Shown: positions 1 to 6,193, counted from the first letter of the stretch. The stretch is 6,193 bases of DNA from Candidatus Colicola caccequi (GCA_018065205.1 JAGHTR010000130.1:1-6193), one strand, 5' to 3'. Numbers and translations are program-made. Notes: a model not told the origin generated them from the sequence alone.

Positions 1-1512
1 AACTTACTCAAAGTGTATGATAACGAGACGGCTCCGGTGATTGACCCTGCTGAGCAACAGGCTAATGCCAATCGCATCGCACAGACCCTGCGCAATTACG
101 ATGTGGAGATTGAGTCCATCAAGGCTACTGTTGGTCCAACCGTCACTCTTTACGAAGTGGTGCCAAAGGCAGGAACACGTATCTCTAAGATTCAGTCGTT
201 GGAGAATGATATTATGTTGTCGCTATCTGCCATCGGTATTCGTATTATTGCTCCAATGCCGGGTAAGGGTACGGTGGGTATAGAAGTGCCTAACGAGAAG
301 CCGCAAGTGGTTTCAATGCACTCGGTGATTGCTTCCAAACGATTCCAAGAGGAGACAAAGATGAAACTGCCGGTAGCGATAGGTCGTACAATCACCAATG
401 AAGTCTTCACTTTTGACTTGGCCAAGACGCCTCACCTTCTGGTTGCCGGTGCTACAGGTCAGGGTAAGTCCGTCGGTCTGAATGCCATCATTGCTTCGCT
501 GTTGTACAAGAAACATCCATCCGAGTTGAAGTTTGTGCTGGTGGATCCTAAGATGGTTGAGTTCAGTATATATAAACCGCTTATTCGCCACTATATGGCA
601 GCCATGTCGGATCAGGAGGATAGGGACATCATCATTACGGACTGCCAAAAGGTAATCAATACCCTTAATTCCTTGGTCATCGAAATGGAAGACCGTTACA
701 CGCTATTGGCTGACGCGAACTGCCGTAACGTGGAGGATTATAATGAGAAATTCAATAATCGTCACCTTAACCCCGTCAAGGATGTGGAGAACGTAGTTAC
801 TCATAAGATTCTGCATCATAAGTTTATGCCATACTTAGTTATCGTGATTGACGAGTACGGAGACTTTATTATGCAGGCCGGTAAGGAAGTCGAACGTCCT
901 ATTCAACGCATTGCCCAGAAAGCGCGTGCCGTCGGTATGCACATGATTCTGGCAACTCAGCGTCCTGACGTTAAAATTGTGACCGGTACGATTAAGGCGA
1001 ATATTCCTACCCGTATTGCTTTCCGCACTCAGTCGGTAGTGGATAGTCGAACCGTATTAGATGCCAAGGGTGCCGACCAACTGATTGGTAAGGGTGATAT
1101 GCTCTATTCGGGTGGTGGTAACCTAACACGTATCCAGTGTGCATTCATCGATACACCTGAAGTGGAAGCGTTGGTTAATCATATCAGCGAACAACAGCAT
1201 TTCTTGGAGCCTTATCAATTGCCGGATTATGTGCCGGAAGGACAAGAAGATGCGGCTAAGCCGGGCAGCGTAGATACACATCGTTTAGATCCGATGTTCG
1301 CCGACGTAGCCCGCTATGTGGTAAGCAAGCAGGAAGGCTCCACTTCGCGCCTGCAACGTGCCTTTGAAATAGGGTACAATCGTGCAGGTAAACTATCCGA
1401 CCAATTGGAGGCTACCGGTATAGTCGGACCGAACAAAGGACCGAAGGGGCGTGACGTTTTAATTCAAGATCCGGAGAGTTTGGAACAATTATTGCAGCAG
1501 TTAGGTGTATGA
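1..1512 (+). CDS. ftsK: DNA translocase FtsK, C-terminal part (5' end outside the window)
   Basis: Septum-anchored, ATP-driven DNA pump that moves chromosome termini through the closing septum and activates XerCD recombination at dif. The frame is open from base 1 (the first codons read N-L-L-K), so the GTG at 13 is not the real start; the membrane N-terminus and linker lie upstream. Numbering from base 1: alpha domain about 15-120; RecA-like beta motor with Walker A GATGQGKS at 150-157 and Walker B ending in DEYGD at 284-288; the ATQRPDVKIVTG segment after it; winged-helix gamma domain from about 430, with STSRLQRAF, IGYNRAGKLSDQLE and GIVG. The gamma domain is the part that reads the KOPS orientation sequences. 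The motor and gamma domain are complete with no frameshift. The TGA stop overlaps the next gene's ATG by 4 bases, implying translational coupling. Identity is certain; assignment as FtsK rather than a SpoIIIE paralogue follows from the phylum. Confidence 0.96.
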   Translation, partial: NLLKVYDNETAPVIDPAEQQANANRIAQTLRNYDVEIESIKATVGPTVTLYEVVPKAGTRISKIQSLENDIMLSLSAIGIRIIAPMPGKGTVGIEVPNEKPQVVSMHSVIASKRFQEETKMKLPVAIGRTITNEVFTFDLAKTPHLLVAGATGQGKSVGLNAIIASLLYKKHPSELKFVLVDPKMVEFSIYKPLIRHYMAAMSDQEDRDIIITDCQKVINTLNSLVIEMEDRYTLLADANCRNVEDYNEKFNNRHLNPVKDVENVVTHKILHHKFMPYLVIVIDEYGDFIMQAGKEVERPIQRIAQKARAVGMHMILATQRPDVKIVTGTIKANIPTRIAFRTQSVVDSRTVLDAKGADQLIGKGDMLYSGGGNLTRIQCAFIDTPEVEALVNHISEQQHFLEPYQLPDYVPEGQEDAAKPGSVDTHRLDPMFADVARYVVSKQEGSTSRLQRAFEIGYNRAGKLSDQLEATGIVGPNKGPKGRDVLIQDPESLEQLLQQLGV

Positions 1513-2054
1513 TACTCTTTGTGCTCTTATCGGCATTGTCCACTTTGCTATCGTCTCTTGAGACGCATATCTTGCAGTCGGACTTCTCCCTCTCTGTCCA
1601 AGAGCAGGGACAAACTCCGCTGACTACTCCCGGCAAGGTGACGATGCAAGGCGAATCGTTTATTGGTCAGTCTCGAGGGTACGAAGTCGCTTATGATGGA
1701 GTGACGTTCTATTTATACGATCCCGATGCCGACGAACTAATGCTGTCTCAACCGCGCAAGGAAACGCTGATGGAATCCAATCCGCTGCTTTTTGTTAAGT
1801 ATATGCAAGAGGTCTGCACGGTGCGTGAGACAACGGCTAAGGATGGCACGATTATTGTCACAATGGTGCCTAAAGGAGTACCAATGGAAACGGCGCACGT
1901 CATACTGAAAATAAAAAAAGATATGCCTTCGTTCGTGGAGATAAAAGAATCCAAACGAACCACTACTTTACGACTTAAAAACCCACATTATATCTCTACT
2001 GCACCTGCGTTTAAGATATCTAAACCGGGTGTTTATATCAATGATTTACGATGA
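1509..2054 (+). CDS. lolA: LolA-like outer-membrane lipoprotein carrier protein, short N-terminus
   Basis: 181 residues. LolA proteins ferry lipoproteins across the periplasm from the LolCDE transporter to the outer membrane. Recognition is by pattern rather than a sharp motif: beta-strand-rich sequence with a GKVTMQGESF strand, AYDGVTFYLYDPDADELMLSQP (the 'applied gene product is switched on by tyrosines, then a negative loop' pattern of the half-barrel), SNPLLFVKYM, and an ending VYINDLR like the V-I-D-L-R terminus I associate with Bacteroidales LolA. Residues 1-16 are hydrophobic and signal-like, but with no Lys or Arg before them, and the usual first helix after the signal is shortened. 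The start at 1509 is fixed by the ATGA overlap with ftsK; no upstream start is available without running further into ftsK. It also overlaps trxB by ATGA. Position between ftsK and trxB supports the call. Export is likely but the signal peptide is atypical. Confidence 0.8.
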   Translation: MILFVLLSALSTLLSSLETHILQSDFSLSVQEQGQTPLTTPGKVTMQGESFIGQSRGYEVAYDGVTFYLYDPDADELMLSQPRKETLMESNPLLFVKYMQEVCTVRETTAKDGTIIVTMVPKGVPMETAHVILKIKKDMPSFVEIKESKRTTTLRLKNPHYISTAPAFKISKPGVYINDLR

Positions 2055-3022
2055 ATACTAAATGTCTTATTATCGGTTCCGGTCCTGCCGGCTATACTGC
2101 GGCCATCTATGCCTCTCGTGCTAATCTGCAACCTATCTTAGTGGAAGGACCCCAATTAGGCGGTCAGTTGATGATTACTACCGAGGTGGAGAACTTCCCC
2201 GGCTATCCTGATGGCGTACAACCTTTCCAGATGATGGATGACTTGCGACGTCAGGCGGAGCGTTTTGGAACGCAGTTTGTGACGGGTATAGTGACCAAGG
2301 TGGACCTAACTTCGTCGCCTAAGCAAGTCGTGGTTGAGGATACCGATGTCTATACGGCCGACACAGTCATTATTGCCACCGGCGCCAGCGCCAAGTTCTT
2401 AGGTATTCCGTCCGAAGAAGAATATCGTGGGAAGGGAGTATCCGCTTGCGCTACGTGTGACGGATTCTTCTATCGCAAGAAAACTGTAGCAGTCGTGGGA
2501 GGTGGAGATACTGCTTGTGGCGAAGCAGAATACCTAGCCGGACTGTGCGAAAAAGTCTACCTTATTGTGCGTAAACCTTTCCTGCGTGCTTCGCAGATTA
2601 TGCAAGACCGCGTACTGAATAATCCCAAGATTGAGGTGCTCTTTGAGTGCAACACGTTGCGATTGACCGGTGAGAATAGAGTGGAAGGTGCGGACCTGAT
2701 TTATCGTCAGGGATTGCCCGAGCAGGAGGTGCGTCATATTGCAATTAATGGCTTCTTCCTAGCCATTGGTCATAAACCCAATACTGACTTGTTTAAGAAC
2801 TTCCTTGCCTTAGATGAGGAAGGTTATATAATAACCGATGGTGCTTCTCCTCAATGTTTCCAATTGCCTGCTGTTTCCGGAGGAGAGTTGGCCGCTATAC
2901 CGGGTGTATTTGCTGCCGGTGATTGTGCCGATCCTCATTATCGTCAAGCCATTGTGGCTGCCGGTTCAGGATGCAAAGCTGCCATTGAAGCCGACAGATA
3001 CCTCAAATCAGTCCGTAAATAA
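2051..3022 (+). CDS. trxB: Thioredoxin-disulfide reductase (TrxB)
   Basis: Cytoplasmic FAD enzyme that reduces thioredoxin with NADPH, supplying electrons for ribonucleotide reduction and oxidative-stress repair. 323 residues, close to the usual 310-325. In order: N-terminal FAD-binding GSGPAGYTAAIYASRAN (from about residue 9), a PQLGGQLM and VENFPGYP segment, the redox-active pair C133 and C136 in SACATCDGFFY, the NADPH fold GGGDTA at 150-155, then VRKPFLRAS where the phosphate-binding basic residues lie (one Arg of the E. coli pattern is Lys here), and the C-terminal FAD motif GVFAAGDCADPHYRQAIVAAGSGC. A few extra residues (around SPQCFQLPAVSGGE) lengthen the loop before that motif. The ATG overlaps the stop of the lolA-like gene by 4 bases and no Shine-Dalgarno is visible, so translation probably depends on reinitiation. 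All catalytic residues are present. Confidence 0.97.
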   Translation: MNTKCLIIGSGPAGYTAAIYASRANLQPILVEGPQLGGQLMITTEVENFPGYPDGVQPFQMMDDLRRQAERFGTQFVTGIVTKVDLTSSPKQVVVEDTDVYTADTVIIATGASAKFLGIPSEEEYRGKGVSACATCDGFFYRKKTVAVVGGGDTACGEAEYLAGLCEKVYLIVRKPFLRASQIMQDRVLNNPKIEVLFECNTLRLTGENRVEGADLIYRQGLPEQEVRHIAINGFFLAIGHKPNTDLFKNFLALDEEGYIITDGASPQCFQLPAVSGGELAAIPGVFAAGDCADPHYRQAIVAAGSGCKAAIEADRYLKSVRK

Positions 3023-3189
3023 CCTGCCTATCCTCTGCCTATCCTCTGCCTTTCTTCTGCCTGTCTTCGTCGGGTGTTTGTCGGGTGCTTATCGGTAGTA
3101 TATCGGTAGTAGAAGCAAGGGTGAAGCAAGGGTCCTTAACGGGAGTAGAACGGGAGTAGAGCGAAGGGTGAACGAAACGTAAAAAGAAT
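3023..3189. repeat. Intergenic array of 11-bp tandem doublets
   Basis: The whole trxB-to-kinase gap. From 3025 to 3178 it can be cut into fourteen consecutive 11-bp units. Perfect doublets: TGCCTATCCTC at 3025-3035 and 3036-3046; TATCGGTAGTA at 3090-3100 and 3101-3111; GAAGCAAGGGT at 3112-3122 and 3123-3133; ACGGGAGTAGA at 3139-3149 and 3150-3160. Near-perfect doublets: TGCCTTTCTTC with TGCCTGTCTTC (3047-3068) and GTCGGGTGTTT with GTCGGGTGCTT (3069-3090), one mismatch each. Neighbouring pairs resemble each other partly, so the motif drifts from pyrimidine-rich on the left to purine-rich on the right. 11 is not a multiple of 3 and no reading frame spans the array, so it is non-coding. I see no hairpin with a T-run, so no clear terminator for the ftsK-lolA-trxB unit, and no convincing promoter. 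Its role is unknown. Confidence 0.92.
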
Positions 3190-4320
3190 ATGAAACGCCA
3201 ATTATCACCATATCATATAGGTTCATTAATCGTCATTGTGGCACTACTTATTGTAGTGGCATCGTTACTTTATACCAGTCATTTAGCTAAGCAACTACGC
3301 CAAGAGGAGCAACAGCGTGTTGAGTTATGGGCAGAGGCGACTAACCGATTGATTCAGGCTGACGAACGCGAAGACTTATCGTTCTATCTGTCCATCATAG
3401 AAGCCAATACAACCATTCCCGTCTATATGGTTGATGCCGAGGGACATATCTTAGATTCACGCAATGTGCAAAAACCTGTAGCCGACCCTCGCGAATTGAA
3501 TGGACCGATTGAATTGCGTATCTCGGACGAGATTATCCAATATATCTATTACGATGAGTCCACATTACTTACTCGTCTGCGTTTTTTCCCCTATATTGTG
3601 TGTGGCATTGTGTTCCTCTTTGTGCTGATTGCTGTGGTTACCCTTTTCACAGCCCAGCGCAGCGAGCAAGACCGTGTTTGGGCAGGATTGAGTAAGGAGA
3701 CGGCTCACCAATTAGGAACCCCTATCTCGTCGCTGAACGCTTGGCAAGAACTGTTGCAAGCACGATATCCTGACGATACGCTCATCCCGGAAATGCGTAT
3801 GGATATTGATCGTTTAGGAGTCATCGCAGAACGATTCTCCAAAGTGGGTAGCGAACCGGAACTGAAAACGACAGCCCTTCTGCCAATTATCAATACAACG
3901 GTGGCCTATATGCGTACGCGAATATCTAATAAGGTCGGTATTGACGTAAACGCAGATAAAGACGTAAATGTCAACTTAAGCGCTCCGTTGTTTAGTTGGG
4001 TAATGGAGAACCTGCTGAAGAATGCATTAGATGCTATGGAAGGCAAAGGTCAAATAACCATTCAGGTAACTCGTTCTTCTTCTCATAACGAAGAAATCTA
4101 CATAGATATAACTGACACCGGCAAGGGTATCGACCATCGTTTGTTCGGAACTATCTTCCAACCCGGTTATACCAGTAAGAAACGAGGGTGGGGATTAGGA
4201 CTAAGTTTAGCGAAGCGTATCATTGAAGATTACCATCGAGGCAAACTCTTCGTTAAGTCGTCTGAGTTGGGTGTCGGCACTACGTTCCGTATCATTCTCA
4301 AAGAGTGCGTAAATAGTTGA
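3190..4320 (+). CDS. Membrane-bound sensor histidine kinase (orphan)
   Basis: 376 residues. Autophosphorylating sensor of a two-component system at the inner membrane. Layout: TM1 about 10-29; extracytoplasmic sensor about 31-130 with a PAS/Cache-like stretch IPVYMVDAEGHILDSRN (77-92); TM2 about 132-154; H-box SKETAHQLGTPISSL with phospho-acceptor H173; N-box ENLLKNALDAM with N278; G1 DTGKGI at 309-314; G2 GWGLGLSL at 333-340; and GVGTTF near the end. No HAMP domain is evident between TM2 and the H-box, and no receiver domain or neighbouring response regulator is in the window, so partner and signal are unknown. The ATG at 3190 follows the A-rich GTAAAAAGAAT, a plausible Bacteroidota initiation context. 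Residues 340-376 are encoded opposite the end of ispE, yet the catalytic domain looks complete. An intrinsic terminator lies 27 bases after the stop. Confidence 0.95.
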   Translation: MKRQLSPYHIGSLIVIVALLIVVASLLYTSHLAKQLRQEEQQRVELWAEATNRLIQADEREDLSFYLSIIEANTTIPVYMVDAEGHILDSRNVQKPVADPRELNGPIELRISDEIIQYIYYDESTLLTRLRFFPYIVCGIVFLFVLIAVVTLFTAQRSEQDRVWAGLSKETAHQLGTPISSLNAWQELLQARYPDDTLIPEMRMDIDRLGVIAERFSKVGSEPELKTTALLPIINTTVAYMRTRISNKVGIDVNADKDVNVNLSAPLFSWVMENLLKNALDAMEGKGQITIQVTRSSSHNEEIYIDITDTGKGIDHRLFGTIFQPGYTSKKRGWGLGLSLAKRIIEDYHRGKLFVKSSELGVGTTFRIILKECVNS

Positions 4321-5046
4321 GCCGCTGCCACTCATTGCCGCATAGATAGCACCTATGTCCAATAGGTGCTTTTTTATTTGTGCCAAGATAGGATGTTGAC
4401 CAAAAACAGTGCCCTCAAAGTCATTGGTGAAATGCTTAATGTCGGAAAGAGTGAGTGGGCGAGAGGTCGAAAGGGAGAGAGGAGTTGGATTAGGCTGAAT
4501 GCCGGAATAGGCCTCCCGTGTAGATACATGTACGGATGGCTTAATCATCACTAATCGTAATCCCTTTAACGACAAATCAATAGGTGTGAGCCGATCTCCT
4601 ATTCCTTCGGCAAAGCAAGGCGTGTTGTAGATAAAGAAAGGACAGTCGGCTCCTAATGGTCTGACTTCCTCTGCTAATTGAACTTTGGTTAATCCCAATT
4701 CAAAGAGTTCATTAAGTGCGATGGCTGTATGGGCTGCGTCACTACTCCCTCCTCCTAATCCTGCCCCAAAGGGAATATTTTTCTTGAACCGAATAGCAAC
4801 TTTCCCTATTTGAGGATAACGCTCTGCCATTCTTTGATAACAACGAATAATCAGGTTGTCTTTCGAGGCACAATCTAATGCTAATCCTGTTGCGGAAAAC
4901 GTAAATGTGGATGCCGGTTCAATCTCTAATTCGTCGTGTAGGTCATAGATGGGGTAGAAGATAGTTTCAAGGTCATGATAACTATCTTCTCGCTTGCGTA
5001 CAATCCGCAAACCAAGGTTAATCTTACAATTCGGATATAATGTCAT
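4207..5046 (-). CDS. ispE: 4-diphosphocytidyl-2-C-methyl-D-erythritol kinase (IspE)
   Basis: GHMP-family kinase that phosphorylates the 2-hydroxyl of CDP-methylerythritol with ATP, a middle step of the MEP route to IPP and DMAPP; cytoplasmic. 279 residues, normal for the family (E. coli 283). N-terminal YPNCKINLGL with K8 at the conserved substrate-binding position; DSYHDL at 21-26, where the usual motif is DGYH; GHMP ATP-binding loop IPFGAGLGGGSSDAA at 91-105; catalytic Asp D134 in GADCPFF; GHMP motif 3 MSGSGST at 238-244. The start (ATG, 5044-5046) is right because the K-I-N-L-G-L motif begins only seven residues in; upstream is A-rich rather than Shine-Dalgarno. It lies 67 bp after the CyuA-like gene on the same strand and is probably co-transcribed. 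Its last 37 codons and stop overlap the kinase gene. No terminator for the minus strand is visible within the kinase, so antisense read-through is possible. Confidence 0.96.
   Translation of the reverse strand: MTLYPNCKINLGLRIVRKREDSYHDLETIFYPIYDLHDELEIEPASTFTFSATGLALDCASKDNLIIRCYQRMAERYPQIGKVAIRFKKNIPFGAGLGGGSSDAAHTAIALNELFELGLTKVQLAEEVRPLGADCPFFIYNTPCFAEGIGDRLTPIDLSLKGLRLVMIKPSVHVSTREAYSGIQPNPTPLSLSTSRPLTLSDIKHFTNDFEGTVFGQHPILAQIKKHLLDIGAIYAAMSGSGSTIYALFENDTERSADTQLRRLNEEFASMVIFNDTLR
4348..4375 (+). terminator. Rho-independent terminator of the kinase gene, inside antisense ispE
   Basis: A perfect 9-bp stem, AGCACCTAT (4348-4356) and ATAGGTGCT (4362-4370), with the 5-base loop GTCCA, followed directly by a T-run (4370-4375, then ATTT). 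Polarity fits the plus strand only: on the minus strand the hairpin is preceded by A's and has no T-tract after it. It starts 27 bases after the kinase stop. On the minus strand the same bases encode ispE residues 226-233 (K-H-L-L-D-I-G-A). Confidence 0.9.
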
Positions 5047-5062
5047 AGTTGTTATTTTGATT

Positions 5063-5124
5063 TCGGTGTGCCCGGAGGCATCTAAGCACTATATCGGTGT
5101 GCCCAGAGGCACCTCAACGCACCT
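5063..5124. repeat. 31-bp imperfect tandem duplication with two small hairpins
   Basis: Copy 1 is 5063-5093 and copy 2 is 5094-5124. The first 18 bases match at 17 positions (both start TCGGTGTGCCC, then GAGGCA after one differing base); similarity fades after about base 27, giving 22 matches over 31. On the minus-strand transcript each copy can fold: copy 2 as GTGCC / GGCAC with loop TCTG, directly after the CyuA-like stop codon, and copy 1 as TGCC / GGCA with loop TCCG closed by C-G, a UNCG-type tetraloop. No T-tract follows either, so they are not intrinsic terminators. Copy 2 includes the stop and last two codons of the upstream gene. Confidence 0.85.
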
Positions 5125-6193
5125 TGTGGGTCATAATAGACAGAATAAGGTCATCCGTCTGTGTCATGCCGTCGTGACCGATATGGGTGAGGTTGTGGAT
5201 AGTTCGGTCAATATCATCATCAACGATACCTTCGGTAGCATCCGGAAAACTATGTTCCATCGCAAGAGCGGCTGAAATAACAGCAGTAGCAACACCGCTA
5301 GTGACCTTAAGAGCGCAACCGGGTTTGGCTCCATCACAAATCATGCCGGATATATTGGCAATCATATTCTTGATGGCGTAAGTTATCTCTGTATAATCTC
5401 CACCTTTTAGGTAAGTTATACCTGCAGCAGACCCGGTGGCTGCCACTACGCAACCGCATAAGGCGGATAGTCGTCCTAATGATTGTTTGATATAGATAAC
5501 AGCCAAATTACTTAGCGTGAGTGCTCGCAGCAACTGTTCTTCGGAGACGTGATTATGCTGCGCATAGATATAGACCGGCACCGAACAACTGATGCCCTGG
5601 TTTCCACTGCCCGAATTAGACATGACCGGCACCATCGCACCGGACATACGTGCATCGCAGGCTGCACTGGTGTAAGCCAAAATCTTCTCAAATACACTAT
5701 TGCCTTGATGCGAAAGAATCTGTCCTAAACAATGACCGCATTTATGTTCAAATCCATATTGGGCTGCTTGGACATTCATTTCTGCTCCTTCACGCAAGAA
5801 AGTAACTTGCTCCAAAGGAACCGCCATCGCAAAGTCATAAACTTCCTTAAAAGAAGTAATCGTATACGAGGATGCAGTGGTGGAGGCTTCACCGGTGTGG
5901 GAACCAATCGTAGTGGATTCTGCAGAGCGGTCTCCGGACTGAACAATGGCATGAATATACAATACATCCGGTGCATCAACAGCTATGCTGATACGAATAG
6001 GAACACGCTTCATGTATTCCTTGGCATATTCTACAGCATTAGGGGTGGTGTCGCGCAAAACTTCTAATTGCAACTCTGCACGACCAATAGTGGCTCCTAA
6101 TGCAATAGCGATTGGCAGTCCGGTCATTCCGGTATTAGGGATTCCAACAGCCATGGCGTTCTTGAAGATATTCTTGCTGAGCGACACTTCAAT
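5114..6193 (-). CDS. CyuA/YhaM (UPF0597) family iron-sulfur L-cysteine desulfidase / serine dehydratase alpha-like protein, 5' end missing
   Basis: Cytoplasmic enzyme family related to the alpha chain of iron-sulfur L-serine dehydratase; characterised members (E. coli CyuA, an archaeal L-cysteine desulfidase) split L-cysteine into pyruvate, ammonia and sulfide. The frame is open to the window edge and the codons before the GTG at 6187 read I-E, continuing the family's conserved stretch (SLSKNIFKNAMAVGIP, TGMTGLPIA), so about 70 N-terminal residues are outside. Numbering from base 6193: KCGHC near 151-155, SNSGSGNQGISCSVPV near 192-207, C246 and C248 in SALCGC, TGSAAGITYLKGG, then C286 and C293 in MICDGAKPGCALK. 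The spacing 40 and 7 between C246, C286 and C293 fits [4Fe-4S] ligands of the family. The C-terminus (TDDLILSIMTHK) matches the family's end plus two residues. Cysteine versus serine as substrate cannot be decided from sequence. It leads an apparent operon with ispE. Confidence 0.9.
   Translation of the reverse strand: MEVSLSKNIFKNAMAVGIPNTGMTGLPIAIALGATIGRAELQLEVLRDTTPNAVEYAKEYMKRVPIRISIAVDAPDVLYIHAIVQSGDRSAESTTIGSHTGEASTTASSYTITSFKEVYDFAMAVPLEQVTFLREGAEMNVQAAQYGFEHKCGHCLGQILSHQGNSVFEKILAYTSAACDARMSGAMVPVMSNSGSGNQGISCSVPVYIYAQHNHVSEEQLLRALTLSNLAVIYIKQSLGRLSALCGCVVAATGSAAGITYLKGGDYTEITYAIKNMIANISGMICDGAKPGCALKVTSGVATAVISAALAMEHSFPDATEGIVDDDIDRTIHNLTHIGHDGMTQTDDLILSIMTHKVR

Noticed and set aside
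13..15. GTG as the start of FtsK
   Set aside because: The frame is open from base 1 and FtsK needs a membrane N-terminus upstream; this is an internal valine codon.
2838..3098. Open frame of 86 codons running from trxB into the repeat array
   Set aside because: It overlaps trxB in another frame over most of its length, has no recognisable protein features and no initiation signal; a shadow frame.
3077..3106. Possible Bacteroidota-type promoter for the kinase: TTTG at 3077-3080 and TATATCGG at 3099-3106 against TAnnTTTG
   Set aside because: Only four of the six fixed bases of the -7 element match, and both pieces lie in the 11-bp repeats, where such partial matches are expected to arise by duplication. 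Not supported enough to list.
3023..3189. CRISPR array or attachment site
   Set aside because: There are no constant repeats separated by unique spacers: the units are adjacent 11-mers that change sequence. There is no integrase or tRNA gene nearby.
4074..4095. Inverted repeat TTCTTC / GAAGAA inside the kinase, considered as a terminator for ispE
   Set aside because: AT-rich 6-bp arms with no T-run on the minus strand side, in a Ser-rich coding stretch; best explained by codon repetition.
4366..4554. Small plus-strand open frame after the kinase terminator
   Set aside because: It lies entirely antisense to conserved ispE codons, starts in the terminator T-run, and shows no family features.
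6185..6187. GTG as the start codon of the CyuA-like gene
   Set aside because: The two codons before it (I-E) stay open to the window edge and continue a conserved family stretch, and the protein would lack about 70 N-terminal residues. The true start lies beyond the window.

Overview
The window looks like a piece of a chromosome from a member of the Bacteroidota, most likely the order Bacteroidales. This rests on protein style and gene order, not on a database search. The order ftsK, lolA-like, trxB is one I associate with Bacteroides and its relatives. The histidine kinase has the AHQLGTPISSL type of H-box common in that phylum. None of the genes has a clear Shine-Dalgarno sequence; starts are preceded by A-rich stretches or reached by ATGA overlaps. 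All proteins look intact and belong to core metabolism or the cell envelope. I see no transposase, integrase, phage gene, CRISPR array, tRNA or rRNA.

Left half, plus strand (1-3022): the C-terminal part of the DNA translocase FtsK, then a LolA-like periplasmic lipoprotein carrier, then thioredoxin reductase TrxB. Each junction is a 4-base ATGA overlap, so the three are almost certainly one co-transcribed, translationally coupled unit. A 167-bp gap (3023-3189) follows, built almost wholly of 11-bp units, most of them written twice in tandem with the sequence changing from one pair to the next. After it comes a membrane sensor histidine kinase with no response regulator beside it (3190-4320).

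Right half, minus strand (4207-6193): an iron-sulfur enzyme of the CyuA/YhaM (UPF0597, serine dehydratase alpha-like) family, cut by the window edge at its N-terminus, followed by ispE of the MEP isoprenoid pathway. Their 67-bp gap holds a 31-bp imperfect tandem duplication that folds into two small hairpins.

The two halves converge and collide. The last 37 codons of the kinase and the last 37 codons of ispE lie on opposite strands of the same 114 bp, codon opposite codon. The kinase's intrinsic terminator sits a further 27 bases inside ispE, on the antisense strand. The points most worth a second look are the 11-bp doublet array, this double-coding overlap with its embedded terminator, and the 31-bp duplication. 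I do not see a new multi-gene system; the novelty is in the non-coding repeats and the convergent architecture.
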